From positions 1 through 20,320 of IMG/VR virus record IMGVR_UViG_3300025108_000491: a DNA stretch of 20,320 nucleotides. One strand, written 5' to 3'. The stretch comes from a virus. Positions 9,214-14,893 of this stretch are shown here, piece after piece. The notes under the pieces are model-generated. The model saw only the letters and a list, made by a program, of their open reading frames with translations. It did no database searches and was not told where the DNA came from. A program made the position numbers and the translations under genes. How positions within the stretch are numbered: position 1 is the stretch's first letter; every line of letters begins with the position of its first letter.

Positions 9214-9395
9214 TGGAAGATGGTCCTTTTAAGCAGTATTTAGAACAAAGCACCGAAGGTGTTATTAGACAAGAATTAATAACATATAGAATAGAAGATG
9301 GTGTTTTAAAAAGACAAATAGTCACAAGAGATTTTATTGAATCTGGTGACTATCATGATACTTCATACTCACTACCTTTGGTGACTATGCATTAA
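9213..9395 (+). CDS. Small conserved phage protein, 60 residues, unknown function
   Basis: A short acidic protein with no hydrophobic segment long enough for a membrane helix. It reads as a compact beta unit: VIRQELITYRIEDGVLKRQI (about residues 17-36), then a DYHDTSYSLPLV tail. This style (RQE-ITYR-EDG-LKR, then DYHDTS) is familiar to me from small proteins next to the endolysin in marine phages, but I know no assigned function. It is joined to its neighbours at both ends by TAATG, so it is probably translated only as part of the run peptidase, 60-mer, 213-mer, 65-mer. It does not look like a holin, because it is polar throughout. Confidence 0.65.
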   Translation: MEDGPFKQYLEQSTEGVIRQELITYRIEDGVLKRQIVTRDFIESGDYHDTSYSLPLVTMH

Positions 9396-10036
9396 TGTCC
9401 ACTTTAATTTGTAATTTACCTTCCGTAGACGTATGGGTTAGACGAGAATATTTAAGGGATCATCAAGATGGACATGGGGAATTCGTAAAAGGTGTCTGGG
9501 TTACTGCTAAATCTATTCCTGGCAGAAGTTTTTATTTTGAAACTTACCTTCCTGATTATGGTGCTTTGTATGACAAGCTACCTATTTCAGCATTCCTATC
9601 GAGCCCCGATACCCCGACCACAGATATGGATCTTTACAATCTTCAGTTTTGGAATTGTATGGATTATGGCGTGGTGTCTATTTGTAAACAATTTATAGGA
9701 TCAATGTCCTTTGAGATACTAACAAGGGATCACGGTACAATGACGGGTACATATATTTGTACTCTTGATAATTACCATCAAGATCCAGACGTAGCTGATT
9801 ATTCTACCAGCGAAACACCAGCAGAACATAAATCATTTAATCTTTTAGAATTAAAGAACGGACAGTTCTGTTTGTATCCGAACAATAGAATGAGAGTCTA
9901 TGATAATTCTTTGACACCTCAAGAGCCATTGCAACCAGACTTCAAAGTAAGTACAATAGAGTACCAGGTTGAGAATGGTCAAAAATTTAGACTTGGTGAT
10001 ACTGACGAATACTTTTGGAAAACCAAAGATGAATGA
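9395..10036 (+). CDS. Conserved phage protein of unknown function, 213 residues
   Basis: A well-formed acidic protein rich in Tyr, Phe, Asp and Trp. It has no signal peptide, membrane helix or known catalytic motif. Its densest conserved-looking part is the N-terminal third, with VDVWVRREYLRDHQDGHGEF (about residues 11-30), then PGRSFYFETYLPDYGALYDK (about 42-61) and LPISAFLS. The remainder contains aromatic beta segments such as NLQFWNCMDYGV. I recall closely similar openings in marine phage genomes, always listed as hypothetical. The strong aromatic content and strand-like alternation suggest a virion or DNA-associated beta protein. That is a guess. It shares TAATG with the gene before it and ATGA with the gene after it. 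Confidence 0.7.
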   Translation: MSTLICNLPSVDVWVRREYLRDHQDGHGEFVKGVWVTAKSIPGRSFYFETYLPDYGALYDKLPISAFLSSPDTPTTDMDLYNLQFWNCMDYGVVSICKQFIGSMSFEILTRDHGTMTGTYICTLDNYHQDPDVADYSTSETPAEHKSFNLLELKNGQFCLYPNNRMRVYDNSLTPQEPLQPDFKVSTIEYQVENGQKFRLGDTDEYFWKTKDE

Positions 10037-10230
10037 TAGAGTTTGCTTTAGTCTATATGATAGGCACGATAATAATTAATCAAGATCAAACATTTCCCAA
10101 TGTTAATGATTGTCTGTATTTTGCCAGACGATTAAACGAACAACCAGAGATTCCATATCCAGATGCCAAGTTCAGAAAGATTACAGCCTATTGTAAGCCC
10201 GTGCCAAAACGTCTGCAAAATAGAAGATAA
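10033..10230 (+). CDS. Small protein with hydrophobic N-terminus and two cysteines
   Basis: A 65-residue protein starting with a short hydrophobic stretch (MIEFALVYMIGTIIINQ), which could be a signal peptide or buried strand, followed by a polar part with Cys27 (NDCLYFARRL) and Cys53 (ITAYCKPV). The two-cysteine layout suggests a small disulfide-bonded extracytoplasmic protein. A single N-terminal anchor is also possible. The start lies in the stop of the 213-residue gene (ATGA), and its last 68 bases overlap the next gene in another frame. A protein with the same plan is encoded at 14672-14893 on the other strand. Lysis accessory or envelope modification are conceivable, but nothing shows this directly. 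Confidence 0.6.
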   Translation: MIEFALVYMIGTIIINQDQTFPNVNDCLYFARRLNEQPEIPYPDAKFRKITAYCKPVPKRLQNRR

Positions 10231-10357
10231 TATATGTATCGGATGTTTTAGAACTTTAGATGAGATATCTGTGTGGTCTAAGCTTTCAAGCCAGAAAAGA
10301 GCAGAAATTATGGAATCAGTGAAAAAACGAGGCTCTCAGATGCCTCAGAATCGTTGA
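10163..10357 (+). CDS. DUF1289 family protein, putative small Fe-S or zinc protein
   Basis: A 64-residue protein matching the DUF1289 pattern: SPCQNVCKI then ICIGCFRTLDEISVWSKLS (residues about 12-42), then a basic helix. The four cysteines (14, 18, 25, 28, as C-x3-C and C-x2-C) are the expected metal ligands. The Gly-Cys-x-Arg-Thr-x-Asp-Glu run after them is characteristic. The family is common in proteobacteria, especially alphaproteobacteria, and its biochemical role is not established. Here the ATG lies inside the preceding 65-residue gene, giving a 68-base overlap. No better in-frame start is visible before the first cysteine, and the ribosome site is weak, so translation may depend on the upstream gene. 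A short hairpin (GAGGC/GCCTC, 10329-10346) lies over its last codons. Confidence 0.75.
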   Translation: MPSSERLQPIVSPCQNVCKIEDNICIGCFRTLDEISVWSKLSSQKRAEIMESVKKRGSQMPQNR

Positions 10358-10475
10358 AACATAAGGCTTTGGTATGATTGGTACCTAAAATAGTCTTTTC
10401 CTTTGTACATTTAAGATAGATGCCTTAGAATTAATTCATGCTTTTTTGGAACTTATTTCTTTCATTCTAGCCTAG

Positions 10476-10510
10476 TTTTTTATTTTTAAGAACGAATGTA
10501 TAAATAAAAT
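10476..10510 (+). promoter_or_regulatory. Possible AT-rich promoter for the DUF1127 gene
   Basis: Two overlapping -10-like hexamers, TATAAA (10499-10504) and TAAAAT (10505-10510), lie 38-49 bases before the DUF1127 start. The matching -35 region is only a T-run (around 10476-10487), far from TTGACA. In DNA this AT-rich such matches occur by chance. Support comes mainly from position: the only gene-free stretch on this strand, before a gene with its own strong ribosome site. Confidence 0.3.
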
Positions 10511-10515
10511 GCAGA

Positions 10516-10528
10516 GTTAAGCATTAAC
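10516..10528. repeat. Short inverted repeat in the DUF1127 leader
   Basis: GTTAA-gca-TTAAC, a perfect 5-bp inverted repeat with a 3-base spacer, sits just downstream of the possible -10 element and upstream of the ribosome site. Its position would suit an operator or small RNA hairpin. It is short and AT-rich, so chance is a real alternative. Confidence 0.3.
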
Positions 10529-10547
10529 AAACAAAAAAGGAATAGAA

Positions 10548-10748
10548 ATGTTATCGAAGTGGTTTTACAATTTTAAGATAGGAAGAACAGTTTCAGCTTT
10601 ACATAGTTTAGATGACGCTACATTAAAAGATATAGGTATTCATAGATCAAATATCAGATCACATGCATATGAAATTTTTAAAAATGAAAAGCCTGTAGAT
10701 GATCCTATGTCAGAGTTACATGATTTGTATGTAAAATCTACTTACTAA
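10548..10748 (+). CDS. DUF1127 family small regulatory protein
   Basis: A 66-residue, Arg/Lys-containing protein with the DUF1127 (YjiS-like) core: LHSLDDATLKDIGIHRSNIR at residues 18-37, matching the family pattern LxxLDDxxLxDIGxxRxxI. DUF1127 proteins are short, abundant in alphaproteobacteria, and have been linked to RNA binding, RNA turnover and phosphate or carbon regulation. In a phage such a protein could rewire host RNA metabolism or nutrient response. That is inference. The gene is set apart from the late operon by 190 bp, has a clear ribosome site (AAAAAGGA, 6-base spacing), and its stop TAA overlaps the stop of the convergent polymerase gene by 4 bp. A host origin followed by adaptation is likely. 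The C-terminal tail (residues 45-66, acidic) extends beyond the usual core. Confidence 0.85.
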   Translation: MLSKWFYNFKIGRTVSALHSLDDATLKDIGIHRSNIRSHAYEIFKNEKPVDDPMSELHDLYVKSTY

Positions 10749-12658
10749 TCAACCTCGCCCCAATTGTCACATAGAGCAGTATCTACTTCAAAAGGTATCT
10801 TTAAGTCTGGTACACAAGTTGTCATAATTTCTACAATCTTATCAGCTTGTGCTTGACTTTCTATATTAAAACACAGTTCATCATGCACAGTTAAGGTTGG
10901 GCACAGTCCTTCTTTATAACATTCAACCATAGCTCTCTTGGTCTGATCGGCACTTGATCCTTGTATTAATCTATTCAAAGCTTTGTATGTATAGGCTCTT
11001 CTAATTCTACCTTTACTTCCATATTCTTTGATGGCTTGTTCCATAGGTAAAGCTCTGTTAAATCCGAAGGACACAGGTTCGTACATATCAAACCTACACT
11101 TACGACCTAGCCAAGTTCTAATAACTCCATGATCTTTTGCACGAGTCATGGCTTTTTCAGATAAAGATTTTAAAAAAGGAACTTTTTCATTATAAGTTTG
11201 TAAAAGTTTCTCTGCTTCTTCTATTTCTATATCCATAACATTAGCAAGCTTACCTTTACCCATGCCGTACATAATACCAAGGTTAACTGTTTTAGCTTGT
11301 TTTCTAGGTATGTTTGCCATATCTGCAACCATTTGATGAAAGTCAGCATTACCTTCGTGATACATTTTTACAACGTCATCTATTTGTGGGTGTCGATCTA
11401 CACCTGTCAAGGTGGCACAATAATGAACTAACCATCTTGGTTCTTGTGATGCATAATCAAAGGAACCCCATTTGTGGCCCTCCTCCGGGATAAACAAACC
11501 ACGAATTAATTTTTTGATCTCAGGATCTCGTGCAGGTATCTGTTGCAAATTGGGGTTGCTTGAACTAAATCGTCCTGTTACAGTTCCTCCACCATCGGAT
11601 CTTAGGGAGTGAAAATCACAATGTATTCTACCATTATGAGAGTGATCGAGAATAGTATCGACAAATGTCGTATTAGCTTTATTTATTTCTCGAATTTTTA
11701 TAATCTTTTGTGCAATTGGATGAGTGTTGTTCGCAAGAAATTGTTTTGTAAACATGGGAGCCCCGGACTTTTCTGTGCGAGAGTACGGAAGTCCCACGGC
11801 ATCAAAGACCTTTGCTACAGATGTGGCGACCCAAGGTTCAACCGTGACTCCAGTTTCCTTGACTATTTCATCTATAAGTGATTTTTCTATTTTAGTTAAA
11901 TCTTTTTTAGTTTGATGTGCCTTTTCAACATCAACACGAACTCCCTTTGTTTTCATCTCAAACAATACGGGAAGTAAATCTGTCTCTAATTCAAAAATAC
12001 TTGTGCACTCTTGTTGAGTTATTTTCTTTCTTAAATTTTCCCAAAGTTTTAAAGTTATCAAAGCATCTTGCTCGGCATACTTACCTACATATCTAGGAGG
12101 TAGTTGCCACATACCAGATTTAGCATCAACACCAAACTCTTCTGCAGCAGACTTTAATAATTTTTCGTCCTTAAATTCTCCCAAGTAATCTCTAGCAAGT
12201 GAGTTAAGGTTATACCATTTTCTATTTTCATCTAATAAAGGTGCTGCAATCATTGTATCTATGATTTTACCTTTAACTTCTATACCCTCGGCTCGAAGCC
12301 AACCTAAATCGTACAAAGCATTATGAAACACTTTAGTTATTGTTTCGTCTGCACAAAGTTTTGTTAACCAATTGTACACGGCATTCTTTGGCATGTTGCC
12401 AACCTTATGCCCCGTAGGAAAATACCAAGCACTTTCGCCAGCACCAACGGCTATTCCTATTATGTATCCATCTTTCCTAGTCCACCCAGGCCCAAGAGTT
12501 AAAAGGTTTGAATCTTTTGTTTCTAAGTCAATAGATATAGTTTTATGTTGTGATAAATCTGGAAGTGTTTGAGGTGGTTCCCAATCAGAATCTACGTTGC
12601 CCCACGAAACATCTTTAATATCTTGATCTAGTAAGTGATATTGATCATGATTTGTCAT
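10745..12658 (-). CDS. polA: Family A DNA polymerase with 3'-5' exonuclease domain
   Basis: A 637-residue replicative polymerase. The N-terminal proofreading domain has Exo I (IDLET, Asp44 and Glu46), Exo II (FHNALYDLGWL, Asn113 and Asp117) and Exo III (YAEQD, Tyr194 and Asp198), so it appears active. The polymerase domain has motif A (DYASQEPR, Asp401), motif B (RKQAKTVNLGIMYG, Lys456 and Tyr464) and motif C (VHDE, residues 591-594). The 5'-nuclease domain of bacterial Pol I is absent, as usual in phages. The residue equivalent to E. coli Phe762 is Leu460, a variant known from marine viruses. The GGTGGAG ribosome site lies 9 bases before ATG. The start overlaps the DUF6378-like gene by 14 bases. 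This is the last gene of the minus-strand operon, and its TAG overlaps the stop of DUF1127. Confidence 0.97.
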   Translation of the reverse strand: MTNHDQYHLLDQDIKDVSWGNVDSDWEPPQTLPDLSQHKTISIDLETKDSNLLTLGPGWTRKDGYIIGIAVGAGESAWYFPTGHKVGNMPKNAVYNWLTKLCADETITKVFHNALYDLGWLRAEGIEVKGKIIDTMIAAPLLDENRKWYNLNSLARDYLGEFKDEKLLKSAAEEFGVDAKSGMWQLPPRYVGKYAEQDALITLKLWENLRKKITQQECTSIFELETDLLPVLFEMKTKGVRVDVEKAHQTKKDLTKIEKSLIDEIVKETGVTVEPWVATSVAKVFDAVGLPYSRTEKSGAPMFTKQFLANNTHPIAQKIIKIREINKANTTFVDTILDHSHNGRIHCDFHSLRSDGGGTVTGRFSSSNPNLQQIPARDPEIKKLIRGLFIPEEGHKWGSFDYASQEPRWLVHYCATLTGVDRHPQIDDVVKMYHEGNADFHQMVADMANIPRKQAKTVNLGIMYGMGKGKLANVMDIEIEEAEKLLQTYNEKVPFLKSLSEKAMTRAKDHGVIRTWLGRKCRFDMYEPVSFGFNRALPMEQAIKEYGSKGRIRRAYTYKALNRLIQGSSADQTKRAMVECYKEGLCPTLTVHDELCFNIESQAQADKIVEIMTTCVPDLKIPFEVDTALCDNWGEVD

Positions 12659-12932
12659 TTATTATTTCTCCACCTAAAGCTGCATATCCGATAACATCTG
12701 TCCAAGAATCGTCTTTTGAAATATCTTCAGCGAGACGAGCTACCTTGACTCCTATCATACAAGCCACAACTTCCTCTGGAGTGATTGCACCATTTAATTT
12801 TTTATCTAACAGTATAGTCCATATATCGGCTATACGTTGATGATTCTTTTTAGCAGGTCCATACTCCTTGGCTCTCTGTCCATTGATTAGTTTCTCTGCT
12901 TCTTTTAAAAAAAATTCTCTATCTTTTTTCAT
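12645..12932 (-). CDS. DUF6378-like phage protein
   Basis: A 95-residue, mostly helical protein. The run INGQRAKEYGPAKKNHQRIA (residues 17-36), then WTILLDKKL, ITPEEVVACMIGVKVARLAE and DDSWTDVIGYAALGGEI, matches a family found widely in phages next to replication genes (DUF6378, named from memory). The helical layout with Glu/Asp and Lys pairs at ARLAED and DDSWTDVIGYA recalls MazG-like all-alpha nucleotide pyrophosphohydrolases. The full metal-binding ExxE...D set is not obvious to me, so a nucleotide-related role is speculation. It is coupled to the UvrD-like helicase gene (ATGA) and overlaps the polymerase start by 14 bases, so all three are made together. Confidence 0.75.
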   Translation of the reverse strand: MKKDREFFLKEAEKLINGQRAKEYGPAKKNHQRIADIWTILLDKKLNGAITPEEVVACMIGVKVARLAEDISKDDSWTDVIGYAALGGEIINDKS

Positions 12933-14443
12933 ATGTTAAACCTATTTAATGCTGTTGATTCGATTAAGTGCAATGTTTTTTTAGCACGAGTTGCTCCCAC
13001 ATAGAAAGTTCTTATTTCAGAATCTTGATCTAAGCTTTCAACACAGGCCTTGGTTGAGTCAAGTAGTAGAGCTACGTTATCCGCCTCTCCACCTTTGGCT
13101 TTGTGAATTGTCGATATCCGAATCCTCGGAGTTCCCGTCAGTATCCTCTCCCCTCGTCTCCTCACTGACATTATGTATGCTACTTCCTGATCCGAGACTT
13201 TCAAGACTTTTTGCCACGGTGTCTCGTGTGTAACGCTCAAACTGCAACTCTCTAAAATATCGTCTAGAGTATAAGTTCGTTCTGCATCTAGGGACGATAG
13301 TGACTTTCTCCCAGATTTGGAAATAATATTCGGGTTCAATATTTTCGCAAAGCTCTTCAGTTCTGCTGAAGACAAGTTTTGGTTTTTGCATAGTTTAAGC
13401 CATACCTCTATTCCGTTAATAACATTTGGGGAAATAGACCAACCAGTGCCTTCTCTCCAATAGAGATACCCGTCTTCTTTGAGACGATTACAGACTTTAT
13501 TTGTAATGTAATTAGTTCTCGCAAGTACCAACCATTCGCCACTAGTTAAATCTACATCAAGTATATCTCGATGCCATGTTATGGTGCCATCTTTTTTGGC
13601 GGGTTGCCATACTTTTGATTGTCTGATAGCGACTTTTTTTATTAAGTCTTGTGAAAATTTGTGAATGGTATTCGGTACACGAAACGATTGTGTTAAGAAT
13701 AATTTATCGTCACATGCATTTAGAAAATCAGAAACCTTTACACCCATCCAAGTGTATATAGCTTGATCATCATCTCCAGCGTAGTAAATTTTTTTTGAAT
13801 TAGGTACTAATACTTCTTTAACCATCTTCCATTGCAGAGGTGCCAGATCTTGTGCCTCATCTATTATAAGTAAATCAAACTTAGGAGACGTTCCTTGTGC
13901 TATAAATTTTTCAATCATATCAACAAAGTCTAATTTATTCTTAGCGTCTTTATAATCACGATATGCTTTGTCTAAATTTTTCAACTCTTGCCAATGTAAT
14001 GTATGATCCCAAGCATCATTAAACTGTTGTTCTAAAGATACTTCTCTAACACGAGCCATCTGTATAATGGACATATACTTATCCCCACCAGCTCCTATTT
14101 GAAACAAAGGTCCTTCTTCTAAACTAACTGTCGGAGCAGACCTAAACTCTAAGCCAACAAGCTTACCAAGATCATTATAGTCAGAACCTTTAAATACTTT
14201 CTTAGTATCTAAACCTAACCATGTGAAAGCAAGAGAGTGTAATGTTCTAAAGTAAAGCATCTGTTTTATATCTAGACCGAGTTCAATAGCAGACCTATCT
14301 CTGGCTTCAGTCGCAGCCTTACGGCTAAATGACATGAAAGCTATCTTAGTAGGATCCATTCCATCTTGAATGCTCTTCTTAATTATATCAATTAAGGTTG
14401 TTGTTTTTCCCGTGCCCGGGGGTCCAAAAATTACTGTCTCCAT
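12929..14443 (-). CDS. UvrD-like superfamily 1 DNA helicase
   Basis: A 504-residue ATP-dependent helicase with the full SF1A motif set. Walker A is FGPPGTGKTTTL (residues 6-17), motif Ia SFSRKAATEA, motif II LLIIDEAQDLAP (191-202), motif III YAGDDDQAIYTWMG (221-234), motif IV TQSFRVPNTIH, motif V STIHKAKGGEAD (444-455) and motif VI YVGATRAKKTLHLI (481-494). It is shorter than cellular UvrD (about 720 residues), with reduced 1B/2B regions, and nearer in size to phage helicases such as Dda. Unwinding of forks or recombination intermediates is the expected role. It starts within the stop of the gene before it (TAATG) with GGGA 6-7 bases upstream, and ends in the ATGA of the DUF6378-like gene. 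No nuclease domain is fused to it. Confidence 0.93.
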   Translation of the reverse strand: METVIFGPPGTGKTTTLIDIIKKSIQDGMDPTKIAFMSFSRKAATEARDRSAIELGLDIKQMLYFRTLHSLAFTWLGLDTKKVFKGSDYNDLGKLVGLEFRSAPTVSLEEGPLFQIGAGGDKYMSIIQMARVREVSLEQQFNDAWDHTLHWQELKNLDKAYRDYKDAKNKLDFVDMIEKFIAQGTSPKFDLLIIDEAQDLAPLQWKMVKEVLVPNSKKIYYAGDDDQAIYTWMGVKVSDFLNACDDKLFLTQSFRVPNTIHKFSQDLIKKVAIRQSKVWQPAKKDGTITWHRDILDVDLTSGEWLVLARTNYITNKVCNRLKEDGYLYWREGTGWSISPNVINGIEVWLKLCKNQNLSSAELKSFAKILNPNIISKSGRKSLSSLDAERTYTLDDILESCSLSVTHETPWQKVLKVSDQEVAYIMSVRRRGERILTGTPRIRISTIHKAKGGEADNVALLLDSTKACVESLDQDSEIRTFYVGATRAKKTLHLIESTALNRFNI

Positions 14444-14682
14444 TAACTATCCCAATCGAAATTTATTGATTCAGTTCTAGTATCTATGTAATCTTTAACC
14501 ATTCCTATATTTCTAACCATCTCTTGATAATAAACTAATTCGGTTCTTTCTGTTCTTGTTAGAGATCCAGGAAGTTTTCTCATAGCTCTTTCTGCCATTT
14601 TAAAATATTTTAAATAATCATTTAAAACCTCAACACAAATATCGTTCATCAACTTTGTGTCTGCTCTTACATCACTTTCCAC
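14443..14682 (-). CDS. Hypothetical helical protein in the replication operon
   Basis: An unrecognised small, charged, helical protein containing DYLKYFKMAERAMRKLPGSL, RTERTELVYYQEMVRNIG and the acidic end INFDWDS. It is probably cytoplasmic, and I can assign no function. The start is uncertain. The frame is open to an ATG at 14748, but that would overlap the upstream gene by 77 bases with a badly spaced ribosome site. I prefer a GTG at 14682 with AAGGA 8 bases upstream, which leaves an 11-base overlap and 79 residues. An ATG at 14700 is also possible. Its stop shares TAATG with the helicase start, so it is cotranslated with the helicase. The acidic-aromatic C-terminus recalls tails of phage proteins that bind replication partners, but this is weak. 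Confidence 0.6.
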   Translation of the reverse strand: MESDVRADTKLMNDICVEVLNDYLKYFKMAERAMRKLPGSLTRTERTELVYYQEMVRNIGMVKDYIDTRTESINFDWDS

Positions 14683-14893
14683 TACACATTCCTTTCGCAT
14701 ATATTCGCACTGCCTTGGGATGAATCTTCCAAGCCTCTTCAACAACATAGTCCTCTATTAATTTTTTATCTGCCATACACTCTTGTCTACTTTTAAACTC
14801 AACTTTAGGTTCATAAAAACCACATATTGACTTACCACCATCTATTCTAGGTGCCTCAACCAATACAATACAAAAAGCTATTAATACTTCCAT
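14672..14893 (-). CDS. Small protein with hydrophobic N-terminus and paired cysteines
   Basis: A 73-residue protein with a short hydrophobic start (MEVLIAFCIVLVEA), then a polar part with Cys24, Cys39 (KSRQECMADKKL) and Cys70 (YAKGMCSGK). The plan of hydrophobic N-terminus, one Cys in an F-x-x-x-x-C helix and a last Cys near the end after a beta strand is shared with the 65-residue protein at 10033-10230. The two may therefore be distant relatives. Export or membrane association is possible but unproven. It lies between primase and helicase genes and is joined to the primase by TAATG. That is an odd place for an envelope protein, so an intracellular Cys-rich fold is an alternative. Confidence 0.6.
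   Translation of the reverse strand: MEVLIAFCIVLVEAPRIDGGKSICGFYEPKVEFKSRQECMADKKLIEDYVVEEAWKIHPKAVRIYAKGMCSGK

Larger units (their letters stand above)
10358..10547 (+). other. 190-bp gene-free leader before the DUF1127 gene
   Basis: The only long non-coding gap on the plus-strand half. It is AT-rich with several T-runs. Visible structure includes the inverted pair TAAGGC (10364-10369) and GCCTTA (10422-10427), the perfect palindrome GAATTAATTC (10428-10437), a possible AT-rich promoter (10476-10510), and the inverted repeat GTTAA-gca-TTAAC (10516-10528). It ends in a clear ribosome site, AAAAAGGA, 6 bases before the DUF1127 ATG. No GC-rich stem followed by a T-run is present, so I do not call a late terminator here. 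The gap suggests that the last gene is controlled separately from the late operon. Confidence 0.6.

Noticed and set aside
10329-10346. GAGGC/GCCTC hairpin at the end of the DUF1289 gene as a late terminator
   Set aside because: Only 5 bp with an 8-base loop, and no T-run follows.
11836-11850. GGTTCAA-like string considered as a tRNA T-arm
   Set aside because: It lies within polymerase coding sequence with no acceptor or anticodon stem around it. I found no tRNA gene in the window.
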